Part shown: positions 25,982 through 33,141 of the stretch, piece after piece
Numbering within the stretch: position 1 is the stretch's first letter
Layout of the letters: each line of letters starts with the position of its first letter
DNA from: an uncultured Chlamydiae bacterium
GTDB taxonomy: Bacteria > Chlamydiota > Chlamydiia > Chlamydiales > 2-12-FULL-49-11
DNA length: 64,000 bases
Reading direction: 5' to 3'
NCBI GenBank assembly: GCA_937996705.1
Contig: CALKUQ010000020.1
Location: forward strand, 1 to 64,000
Made by a program: the position numbers and the translations under genes
The notes under the pieces: model-generated
The model's database searches: none
Seen by the model: the letters and a program-made list of their open reading frames with translations, nothing else
What the model was told of the DNA's origin: nothing

Positions 25982-26774
25982 AGTTTTTTTAATTCCTCTC
26001 TTGCTTGTCAGTTGTTCTCGGATGGATGAGTCTGAGAATGAAAAAGTGCGTAAGTATAATGAAAAAAAAGAAATCATCTACAGGTTACATTCAGAAAAAA
26101 TGTTTCCCGAAATTGTTTCAAAAGAGAAAAAAAGGGAAAATTATCCCTGGGAAGAGAGCTCACAAGGTTCCGTTGTTAAGTTAACAAAAGAGTATTTTCG
26201 TTGTAAAGGAAGTGATGTCAATCCCCCTAGAAGGGGTCAGAAAGCAAAAGAGGAAATTCTTGACTGCGCGGGTCTTGAAAAACATGGGCTACCCCTTTGT
26301 GACAATCAAGAGTTTATTTATCCCATTTTAATAGACTTGTTAAATTATGTGGGTGAAAAAAGTGGAAAGTCGCTTGTAATCACAACGGGCCACAGGTGCC
26401 CTCAGCACAATTATTATGCCGACCCCTCGCCTAGGGCTCAAACTTCCAAGCATCAGATTGGAGCTGAAGTCGATTTTTACGTCGAGGATTATGAAGAAAG
26501 GCCTTTAGAAATTGTTCGTTGGATTATGGATTTTTACCAAACGAACCAAAATGGGGAATATAACCGTTTTATCAAGTGTCAAAAAAATCGTGAAGGGGTA
26601 AAGCATCCAGGTTGGTATAATAAGGAGATTCTCCTCTATATTCATGAAAAAAATGAGGGTCGCGATTTTGACAATCGTCATCCCTATCCTTATATTACTA
26701 TTGAGGTCAGAATGGATCGGAAAACCTCAGAACCTGTCACCTTTGATTGGGCTAAGGCAAATAAGATAAAATAA
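25962..26774 (+). CDS. Predicted lipoprotein with M15-type peptidase domain
   Basis: A 270-residue protein with a signal peptide MKSIKGRVFLIPLLLVSC, ending in a lipobox Cys. The C-terminal half contains TTGHRCPQHN, then SKHQIGAEVDFYV (about residues 162-174), similar to the zinc-binding S-x-H-x-x-G-x-A-x-D motif of M15 D,D- and L,D-peptidases; the usual terminal His motif appears replaced by HPYPYITIEVR, so catalysis is uncertain. Chlamydiae make a thin division-associated peptidoglycan, so an envelope peptidase is plausible. It ends convergently with the HAD gene. Confidence 0.65.
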   Translation: MKSIKGRVFLIPLLLVSCSRMDESENEKVRKYNEKKEIIYRLHSEKMFPEIVSKEKKRENYPWEESSQGSVVKLTKEYFRCKGSDVNPPRRGQKAKEEILDCAGLEKHGLPLCDNQEFIYPILIDLLNYVGEKSGKSLVITTGHRCPQHNYYADPSPRAQTSKHQIGAEVDFYVEDYEERPLEIVRWIMDFYQTNQNGEYNRFIKCQKNREGVKHPGWYNKEILLYIHEKNEGRDFDNRHPYPYITIEVRMDRKTSEPVTFDWAKANKIK

Positions 26775-26785
26775 AGCCCTCTCGG

Positions 26786-27499
26786 CTATTTTTTCTGTAA
26801 AAAATCGAAAAATGAGGAAAAGTGGGTAATTTTTTCCCCTTGTTGAAGTTGTGGGTGAGAGGGGTCACAGATCAAGATAGGATTTATCCCAGCTAACTTG
26901 AGTGCTGTAATTCCTTTTAAGGTGTCTTCAAACCCCGTCGTCTCAGAGGGGGAAATGTTTGGGTAGAGTTTCAGTGCTGCGAGGTAGCCGTCAGGTGAGG
27001 GTTTTGGGGAGGAGTAATCCTCTCTTGTGATCCAAAGGGGGATTTTGTTTAGCAGGGGAAGTTTCTTTCGTATACAATCTGTATCTTTTTTTAGAGAGTT
27101 TGTCACAACGCAAGAGGGGATTTTTTCTCTTTCTAGATGTAGGAGAAATTCCTCTACAAAAGGCATAAGGGTAATATTTGACTCAATAAGCTCTGAGTAA
27201 ATTTGGAGCTTTTTATTTCTAATTTCTCCCCAGAGATTGCTGAGTTTAGGATAGAGGGCAGCTATAAAATCCTTTAAACCAGTTCCAGAAGAGTGGTGAG
27301 CTAATTTTATATAAGTGGAAAAATCGATATCAAGAGGGCTCTCCCATTGAAGAAGAGCCTTTTGATACGCATAAAAATGCAGTTTTTCTGTATCGACAAG
27401 TAATCCGTCGAAGTCAAGTAAGACTAATTTGCCGATGACTGGACTCGAACCAGCACCCTGGCAACCAAGAATAGATTTTGAGTCTATCGCGTCTACCAT
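26786..27499 (-). CDS. HAD-family phosphatase (phosphoglycolate phosphatase-like)
   Basis: Haloacid dehalogenase-type phosphohydrolase. All motifs are present: LLDFDGLLVDTE (motif I), VTNSLKKD (II), KPSPDGYLAAL (III) and GFEDTLKGITALK (IV), in the order of beta-phosphoglucomutase/Gph enzymes. Motif I lies only a few codons after the 3' end of the tRNA-Leu(CAA) gene on the same strand, and no ATG, GTG or TTG is in frame between them. The only upstream in-frame ATG (27499) falls inside the tRNA. The true start is unresolved. Position corresponds to CT464. Confidence 0.82.
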   Translation of the reverse strand: MVDAIDSKSILGCQGAGSSPVIGKLVLLDFDGLLVDTEKLHFYAYQKALLQWESPLDIDFSTYIKLAHHSSGTGLKDFIAALYPKLSNLWGEIRNKKLQIYSELIESNITLMPFVEEFLLHLEREKIPSCVVTNSLKKDTDCIRKKLPLLNKIPLWITREDYSSPKPSPDGYLAALKLYPNISPSETTGFEDTLKGITALKLAGINPILICDPSHPQLQQGEKITHFSSFFDFLQKK

Positions 27500-27513
27500 T
27501 CCGCCACATCGGC
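27430..27513 (-). tRNA. tRNA-Leu (anticodon CAA)
   Basis: Type II tRNA on the minus strand. Acceptor GCCGATG pairs with CATCGGC; the anticodon stem ATAGA/TCTAT encloses CTCAAAA with CAA, reading TTG. The T-arm has GGTTCGAGTCC and a long variable arm is present. CCA is not encoded. A TATAAT box (27532-27537) lies 18 bp upstream. Confidence 0.95.
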
Positions 27514-27531
27514 AAGTTTTACCATGGCGAG

Positions 27532-27560
27532 ATTATACAATAAATGACAAATCTTAGTAA
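27532..27560 (-). promoter_or_regulatory. Probable promoter for tRNA-Leu(CAA)
   Basis: On the minus strand, TTACTA (27555-27560), a 17-base spacer and TATAAT (27532-27537). The -35 box is weak. It lies 6 bp from the end of truA. Confidence 0.5.
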
Positions 27561-28276
27561 AGAACCGTTTGTAAAAAAAGGCCATGAGGGGGGGCTGTCT
27601 TGCCAGCAAAAGGGCGAGAATGGGCATTTAAGATCTCCGGGATCGAATTTGGGGCGATTTTACCCCGACCGATATCGAGAAGGGTGCCAGTGATATTGCG
27701 GACCATTTTATAGAGGAAACCATTTCCTCGAAATTTTAGTGTAAAACCGGTTTGGGTGGGGTTGAGGGAGAGTTCATAGAGAGTTTTAATGGGGTTTTTT
27801 TTTGGATTAAGCTCATTTGCAAAAGAGGCAAAGTTTTTTGTCCCTAAAAAATGGGGAATCGCTTCTAAAATTTTTTCGAGGTCAAGAGGGAAGGTAGAGT
27901 GTAGGGCAAATCGCCTTAAAGTGGGAAGTTGAACCTTATCCGTTGTTATATGGTAGTGGTAAATTTTTTCTTTTGCAGAAAATCTTGCATGAAAATTGGG
28001 GTCTGCTTCCTCTATAGAGAGAACACGAATCGCGGTAGGTAAAAGACTATTTAGGCTTTTCAAACAGACGGGGGAATTTTCAAGAATAAAGTGGGCTACT
28101 TGTCCTTCAGCATGAACTCCGCTATCAGTTCTTCCAGAGCCTGTCACCACTATTTTTTTTTGAGTAATTTGAAATAGGGCGGTTTCAATAATTTCTTGAA
28201 CGGTTTTCCCATTTCCTTGTGTCTGCCACCCTAAAAAATCTGTTCCATCATAGGCGATGATCATTTTGTGCTTCAT
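27554..28276 (-). CDS. truA: tRNA pseudouridine(38-40) synthase TruA
   Basis: Isomerises uridines 38-40 in the anticodon stem-loop. The 240-residue protein has the N-terminal IIAYDGTDFLGWQTQ, the catalytic GSGRTDSGVHAEGQVAHF with its Asp, and FLYKMVRNITGTLLDIG near the C-terminus. Length is near the family norm. It lies directly upstream of tRNA-Leu(CAA) and the HAD gene, and downstream of the SWIB gene, in the same order as CT460-CT463 but without the intervening ispD and CT461. Confidence 0.96.
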   Translation of the reverse strand: MKHKMIIAYDGTDFLGWQTQGNGKTVQEIIETALFQITQKKIVVTGSGRTDSGVHAEGQVAHFILENSPVCLKSLNSLLPTAIRVLSIEEADPNFHARFSAKEKIYHYHITTDKVQLPTLRRFALHSTFPLDLEKILEAIPHFLGTKNFASFANELNPKKNPIKTLYELSLNPTQTGFTLKFRGNGFLYKMVRNITGTLLDIGRGKIAPNSIPEILNAHSRPFAGKTAPPHGLFLQTVLY

Positions 28277-28297
28277 AGGGGAGTAGTTTAACGAATA

Positions 28298-28319
28298 GGG
28301 GGGTTTTGTGCAAACCCCC
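28298..28319. terminator. GC-rich hairpin between SWIB gene and truA
   Basis: GGGGGTTT pairs with AAACCCCC around a 5-base loop. It lies between the SWIB stop and the truA start, and could be a terminator or attenuator; no T tract follows on the minus strand, so its role is uncertain. Confidence 0.35.
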
Positions 28320-28337
28320 AGAAAGAAGGAAAAATAT

Positions 28338-28700
28338 TTATTTTAAATGTTTGCTAATGAGCTTAGTCATCTCAAACATATTGACAGTTTTCTTTTTGAA
28401 AATAGGGGCTAATTTTTCATCAGCATTGATATTTCTTCTATTTTTAGCATCTTGAAGATCGTTCTTTTTAATGTAGACCCAGAGTTTTTTTACAACTTCT
28501 GTTCTTGGCATCGGACCTTTTCCAACCACTGCTTGAAGTTCTTCGCTTAAAGCGAGAGGTTTCATAAAAGCAGATGTTCCACTTTTAGCTCTTGGTGCAG
28601 CTTTAGCCTTTGGAGCAGCTTTAGCTTTTGTTGCAACTTTAGCTTTTGGGGCTGCTTTAGCCTTAGGCGCAGCCTTTGTTGGTTTCTTTTTAACTACCAT
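28338..28700 (-). CDS. SWIB-domain protein with histone-H1-like N-terminal tail
   Basis: A 120-residue fusion. The ATG at 28700 has AGGAG six bases upstream. Residues 1-45 are Lys/Ala/Pro repeats (units such as AAPKAK), the style of chlamydial Hc1/Hc2 histone-like proteins. Residues 48-118 are a SWIB/MDM2-type domain (LSEELQAVVGKGPMPRTEVV, LWVYIKKNDLQDAKNRRNI, MFEMTKLISKHL). C. trachomatis CT460 encodes SWIB but, as recalled, at about 86 residues without such a tail. A chromatin or DNA-compaction role in the developmental cycle is inference. Confidence 0.85.
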   Translation of the reverse strand: MVVKKKPTKAAPKAKAAPKAKVATKAKAAPKAKAAPRAKSGTSAFMKPLALSEELQAVVGKGPMPRTEVVKKLWVYIKKNDLQDAKNRRNINADEKLAPIFKKKTVNMFEMTKLISKHLK

Positions 28701-28792
28701 AAGTTCTCCTCTGTCGAAAGACAAATAATTTAAAAATGTTCCTATTTATCTTTCTTGTGCACGAGAGGAGGATTTTTCGCAAGCTCTAATGA

Positions 28793-28822
28793 AAAAAGAG
28801 GAGAAAATTTTCTCCTCTTTTT
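28793..28822. terminator. Bidirectional terminator downstream of Inc-like gene
   Basis: A 30-bp near-perfect palindrome (AAAAGAGGAGAAAA and its complement) that ends in a T run on both strands. It lies 26 bp past the stop of the minus-strand gene at 28848. Confidence 0.7.
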
Positions 28823-28847
28823 CTCCTAGACCTAAATAAGGGAACTA

Positions 28848-29249
28848 CTAAGCAGCTCCTTGTTTTCCATCACTTGGATCTCCACTATTACGGCGAGAAG
28901 AGCTTGGCAGAACTCCAGCTTCAGGAGGAACAGAATGATCTCTAGGCTCGGGTAATGGGGGTGGTGTGCTCTCTTCGTCTCTTCTTAGAGCTTCGGTATT
29001 TTGGTTGCAAATACCAAATCTTCTTGCAGCAATAGCCATTACGAGAGCGCCGATTGCTAAACAGCTAAGAGCTAGAAAGGGGCTCGCTACAACTGCAGCA
29101 AATGCAGCGCAAGCGCCTGTTGCAACGCCTGCCCAAAGATATTTAGCAGCATAAACAGTTTTATTCGTGCAACCAGACGCTAAACTTTTAGTTCCGGCCC
29201 AACATCCTCCTAGCGAAATTGAGGAACAACATGAAGGTAAACAACGCAT
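28848..29249 (-). CDS. Candidate inclusion membrane (Inc-like) protein
   Basis: A 133-residue protein with a strong Shine-Dalgarno (AGGAGA five bases upstream). A bilobed hydrophobic region of about 45 residues (residues 38-85; stretches such as AAFAAVVASPFLALSCLAI) contains two transmembrane helices separated by a short turn. This is the hallmark topology of chlamydial Inc proteins. A Cys-rich N-terminus and a Pro/Ser-rich hydrophilic C-terminal tail (about residues 95-133) flank it. No family is recognisable from sequence. It lies between the SWIB gene and prfB, and is followed by a terminator. Confidence 0.6.
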   Translation of the reverse strand: MRCLPSCCSSISLGGCWAGTKSLASGCTNKTVYAAKYLWAGVATGACAAFAAVVASPFLALSCLAIGALVMAIAARRFGICNQNTEALRRDEESTPPPLPEPRDHSVPPEAGVLPSSSRRNSGDPSDGKQGAA

Positions 29250-29621
29250 ATACTTCTCCTATAAAATTTATTTAAATTAGTTTGTTTATTCAAAATTCCA
29301 TTTATTATATGGCAAGCAGAATTTATGTAAAGGAGAGATTAAGTTTATATTTGCGTATAAATAATTTTAATTTGATATGTTGACTCTGGTTGTTAAATTA
29401 ATTTTTCCCCGCAAAGGTAGTGCTGTTTTTAAATGTATGTATACTTAAGCATAGGTGTAGAAATTAGTTGGGATAATTGAGCCCCTTTTGAATTTCCATT
29501 GAGATCGGAGCTGGCTTTTCAGATAATCTCTGATTGTTGCAATGCTCTGATTGCACAAAATAAATAGGAAGATTTTTTCTCACGGTTTCGATATTCTAAT
29601 AAGAAAAACAGGAGTTAACAG
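29250..29621. other. Intergenic region between Inc-like gene and prfB
   Basis: AT-rich, 372 bp, with the divergent starts of the Inc-like gene and prfB at its ends. I see no convincing ORF, tRNA or clear RNA fold; it presumably holds two divergent promoters. Confidence 0.5.
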
Positions 29622-30726
29622 GTGGCAATAAGTCTAGATGAGTTTTCGCAAGTGGTTAAAGATTTGACTGCAAGATTTGATGAAATGAAGAGGTGTCTTT
29701 GACTTAGATGCAAAGAATTGTGAAGTTAAGGAATTAGAATCGCAAATGGAGCGTTCCGATTTTTGGGAAAATCAAGAAAATGCAGCTCTTGTGATTCAAA
29801 AAATTAAAGATCTCAGGGTTTGGACCCTACCTTTTCAACAAGCTTTTTTGCCTTTTGACTCCATTCGGGGCATTTATATAGATGCATTTCGTGAGGGGGA
29901 TCCAGCGTTTATTGATGAGCTTGAAAAGGAGCTTTTGAAAGTAAAAAAAGATCTTTCTGACCTAGAAATTAAAAAAATGCTATCAGGAGAGTTTGATACA
30001 AAAAATTGTTATTTGAGTATTAATGCTGGAGCTGGAGGTACAGAGGCGTGTGATTGGGTAGAAATGCTTGGTCGAATGTACCAGAGGTGGGCTCAGAAAA
30101 GAAAATGGAGTTTAGAAGAAATTGATAGAATGAGTGGGGATGTAGCAGGGCTAAAAAGTATTACCTTTAAGATAACAGGCCCTTTTGCTTACGGGTATTG
30201 CAAGGCTGAGAAAGGGGTTCATAGGCTTGTCCGTATTTCACCCTTTGATAGCAATGCTAAGAGGCACACAAGCTTTGCATCGGTTGAAGTTACCCCCGAA
30301 ATCGATGAGGCTATTGAAGTCGATATTCCTCCAGACGATCTTAGAGTGGACACTTATAGATCAAGTGGGGCGGGTGGTCAGCACGTTAACACGACAGATT
30401 CAGCCGTTCGTATGACACATCTTCCAACCGGACTTGTTGCTACTTGCCAAAATGAGCGTAGTCAGATAAAAAATCGTGAACAGTGTTTAAAGATGTTAAA
30501 GGCAAAAATTTATCAAAAGTTAGTTGAAGAGCGGAGTCAGTCAATTAAAGATCTCCAAGGGGAAAAAAAAGAGATTGCTTGGGGTTCGCAAATCCGTAAT
30601 TATGTATTTCAACCCTATACTCTCGTTAAAGATGCCCGAACGAAGTATGAAGTAGGTGACGTGGGATCAGTAATGGACGGAGATTTAGATGGATTTGTTG
30701 AGGCGTATTTAAAGGAGTTTGGATAA
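29622..30726 (+). CDS. prfB: Peptide chain release factor 2 with programmed +1 frameshift
   Basis: Releases completed peptides at UGA and UAA. The GTG at 29622 has AGGAG seven bases upstream; 26 codons in zero frame end at CTT TGA C (29697-29703), the classic RF2 shift site, preceded by the SD-like AGAGG. Skipping the T at 29700 continues the frame to the stop at 30726 for about 367 residues. RF2 features are SPFDSNAKRHTSF and the GGQ motif in SSGAGGQHVNTTDSAV. Rising RF2 suppresses the shift, so it regulates its own level. Confidence 0.96.
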
Positions 30727-31242
30727 ATGAGCACTAAGGTAACAGAGGAGACAGACTACGATATTCGATATTCTTCGATTGGAGATGAGTCTAGCTTAAG
30801 AGGTTGGGTTTTAAACCCAGATATGAGAAAGTGGTATCCTCCAACATCGGATTTGGATGTAGAGGGATTTGTCCGCAATTGGATCGGATTTTCAAGGTAT
30901 AAGTGTAGCTTAACAGCTCTTTACCGCGGTGAACCGGTAGGTGTCGCGACAATTTTTTTGATGCCCTATCTGAAAGTTGCTCATTTGAGCATGCTCTATA
31001 TTGCAGTTTCCCCTGAGCATCAAAGGAGGGGAATCGGCGAGTCTCTATTAAAAAATATTTTAAATTTAGCGAAGACAAAGTTTACCAGAATCGAATCGAT
31101 GCATATTGAGGTCTTTTCTGGGTGTCCTTTGATTGGGCTATTGCGAAAGCAAGGATTTAAAAAAATTGTAGAACAAGGAAATTATGTAGAGTTTCCTGAA
31201 GGTTTTGTAGGGCGAGAAATTTGGGAGATTTGGTTTAAATGA
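30727..31242 (+). CDS. GNAT-family acetyltransferase (first of a tandem pair)
   Basis: A 171-residue GCN5-type acyltransferase. The acetyl-CoA loop is VSPEHQRRGIGESLLKNIL (about residues 96-114). Substrate is unknown; RimJ-like protein acetylation or a small-molecule target is possible. It begins one base after the prfB stop codon and its last codons overlap the start of the second GNAT by 4 bp, so all are one operon. C. trachomatis has one acetyltransferase (CT458) here. Confidence 0.85.
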   Translation: MSTKVTEETDYDIRYSSIGDESSLRGWVLNPDMRKWYPPTSDLDVEGFVRNWIGFSRYKCSLTALYRGEPVGVATIFLMPYLKVAHLSMLYIAVSPEHQRRGIGESLLKNILNLAKTKFTRIESMHIEVFSGCPLIGLLRKQGFKKIVEQGNYVEFPEGFVGREIWEIWFK

Positions 31243-31760
31243 AAAAGGAATGGTACCCAGAAGTAACTATGAGAGTGATGTGTGACGCGGATCTCTTTTA
31301 TCTAAAAAAATGGTTGATGGATCCTGTTGTCCTCGGATGGTTCCCCATGAGCAATATCCAGGAAGTGGAAGACGCTCTAAAGGTGTGGCAAATTTATGCC
31401 AGACAAGGGTCTGCTTTTACAGCAGAAGTGAATGGAGTTCCTTGCGGCGTAGCAAATCTCTATGTTAACTCGTTTGAAAAACTAAAATATCAAAGCCTGT
31501 TTGCGATTGTTGTTGCTGAAGAACACCGGGGAAAGGGAATTGGAACAAGACTTTTAAAGTATGTGATGCATGAAGCAAAATATAAATTTGGAATTAAAAA
31601 TCTTCATTTGGAAGTGTATGAGGGGAATCCCGCTTTTAATCTTTATACCCGCCTGGGATTTAAAACCTATGGCAAGCATGAAAAGTTTTTAAAAGAGGCA
31701 GATGGTTCTTATCATTCAAAAGTGATGATGCAAATGGATTTAAGTAACGTTGAGGTCTAG
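31239..31760 (+). CDS. GNAT-family acetyltransferase (second of a tandem pair)
   Basis: A 173-residue paralogue of the preceding gene, starting MKKEWYPEVTMRVMCDADLF. The acetyl-CoA loop reads VVAEEHRGKGIGTRLLKYV. The two proteins share the D..YLKKW.MDP..L.W.P opening but diverge elsewhere, which suggests an old duplication of a single ancestor. Located 2 bp before yebC. Substrate unknown. Confidence 0.85.
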   Translation: MKKEWYPEVTMRVMCDADLFYLKKWLMDPVVLGWFPMSNIQEVEDALKVWQIYARQGSAFTAEVNGVPCGVANLYVNSFEKLKYQSLFAIVVAEEHRGKGIGTRLLKYVMHEAKYKFGIKNLHLEVYEGNPAFNLYTRLGFKTYGKHEKFLKEADGSYHSKVMMQMDLSNVEV

Positions 31761-31762
31761 AT

Positions 31763-32476
31763 ATGGCAGGGCATAGTAAGTGGGCTAATATTAAGCATAA
31801 AAAAGAGAGAGCCGACGCAAAAAAAGGGAAGGCATTTTCTAAAGTAACTAAAGAGATTATTACTGCGGTTAAGCAGGGCGGATCAGACCCAAAGACAAAC
31901 GCTAGATTACGTCTCGCTCTTCAGAAGGCAAAAGCTGTTAATTTGCCTAGTGACAATGTCGAAAGAAATATTAAAAAGGCAGAAAGCTCTGATACTCAAT
32001 ATGACGCAATCACATATGAGCTTTACGGTTATGGGGGCGTTGGTATTTTGTGTGAAGCGATGACAGATAATAAAAACCGAACATTTTCTGATATTCGGAT
32101 TGCTATTAATAAAAGGGGAGGTGTGATAGCAACTCCAGGCGCTGTTAGTTATCAATTTGACCAAAAGGGGATTATTCAATTTCCGAAAGCAAATATAGAT
32201 TCAGATGCCCTCCTTTTGGCGGCTCTAGATAAAGGGGCAGAAGATTTTAGTGAAGAAGATGAGGCCTATTTTGTCATAACTCCTCCAGATCAATTGATCC
32301 AAGTTAAGGAGGGGTTAGAGTCGGCTGGCTTTCCATCCTCAGAAGTAAGTATTGAAATGATCCCAAAAACGCTTATTCCTTGTGAGGGAGAGTTAAAAGA
32401 AAAAAATGAGGCGTTAATAGAGTGGTTAGAAACGATAGACGATGTGGATGAAGTGTATCACAACATGGAAATTTAA
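31763..32476 (+). CDS. yebC: YebC/TACO1-family protein
   Basis: A 237-residue YebC-family protein, associated in other bacteria with transcription control or ribosome stalling at proline stretches. The N-terminus MAGHSKWANIKHKKERADAK and the segment YELYGYGGVGILCEAMTDNKNRT are diagnostic, as is GAVSYQFDQKGII. It is the last gene of the prfB-GNAT-GNAT-yebC run, matching CT457-CT459 gene for gene. Its exact role in chlamydiae is not established. Confidence 0.93.
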   Translation: MAGHSKWANIKHKKERADAKKGKAFSKVTKEIITAVKQGGSDPKTNARLRLALQKAKAVNLPSDNVERNIKKAESSDTQYDAITYELYGYGGVGILCEAMTDNKNRTFSDIRIAINKRGGVIATPGAVSYQFDQKGIIQFPKANIDSDALLLAALDKGAEDFSEEDEAYFVITPPDQLIQVKEGLESAGFPSSEVSIEMIPKTLIPCEGELKEKNEALIEWLETIDDVDEVYHNMEI

Positions 32477-32533
32477 ATCTGTCCTGTTATGTATTCTCTC
32501 TGCCCTAAGGGGGAATAAGTAGCGGGGCCGGTT

Positions 32534-33133
32534 TTAATTAAGCTCTCTTGTCTTATTTAGAATAAAGTGGGCCCTCTCTTTTGGGGTAAGATTTGGCGGT
32601 ACTGTAATAATAGGGAGACCTGTTTGAGCATAAACTGCCTTAAGCTTTTCAGCGATCAGGAGAGCTCTTTGAGTATCTTCGCAACGTACGCTGTTAGAGG
32701 TAAATTGAAAGTCGTTTCCAGAGTGAGGTTCCACATAGAAGATCGCTTTGTAGCGGGAGTGGCAGTTGAGCTCTTTAAGTTTGGATTCAATGTATTTAGC
32801 TTCATCACTCTCTTGTTTATTAAGAACTTCTAGGTAGACCAGTTGGTCAAGAAGTCCTCTGTCTATAAAAATTGCCGATTTATTCTGCTCATTTGCTAAT
32901 TTGGTTGCATGGATTTCTCTGTGAAGTTTTTCATCAAAGACTTTTCTTTCAAAACCAGATTCATTCCAGGGAGCTAGGCAGCCTTTAGCTTGCTCTTCCA
33001 GGCTTATGTCGGTAGCTGTCTCTCTACAAATAATGTGACCCTCTTCGTGAAGGGCGTTAATGATTGAGGTTTTTCCTGTGGAGGGGCCTCCGATGATGGC
33101 AAAAAGGGAAGTAGCTAAAATAGAAATAAGCAT
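32534..33133 (-). CDS. P-loop NTPase (AAA/kinase-like)
   Basis: A 199-residue protein with a Walker A motif near the N-terminus (IIGGPSTGKTSIINALHEEG), a Walker B-like stretch AIFIDRGLLDQL (about residues 90-101) and FYVEPHSGNDFQ. The pattern GGPSTGKT followed by an Asp at strand end resembles the AAA_28 group and NTP/nucleoside kinases. Substrate unknown. It is followed by intergenic sequence and begins 9 bp after the protease stop. Confidence 0.65.
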   Translation of the reverse strand: MLISILATSLFAIIGGPSTGKTSIINALHEEGHIICRETATDISLEEQAKGCLAPWNESGFERKVFDEKLHREIHATKLANEQNKSAIFIDRGLLDQLVYLEVLNKQESDEAKYIESKLKELNCHSRYKAIFYVEPHSGNDFQFTSNSVRCEDTQRALLIAEKLKAVYAQTGLPIITVPPNLTPKERAHFILNKTRELN

Positions 33134-33141
33134 AAATTCCT

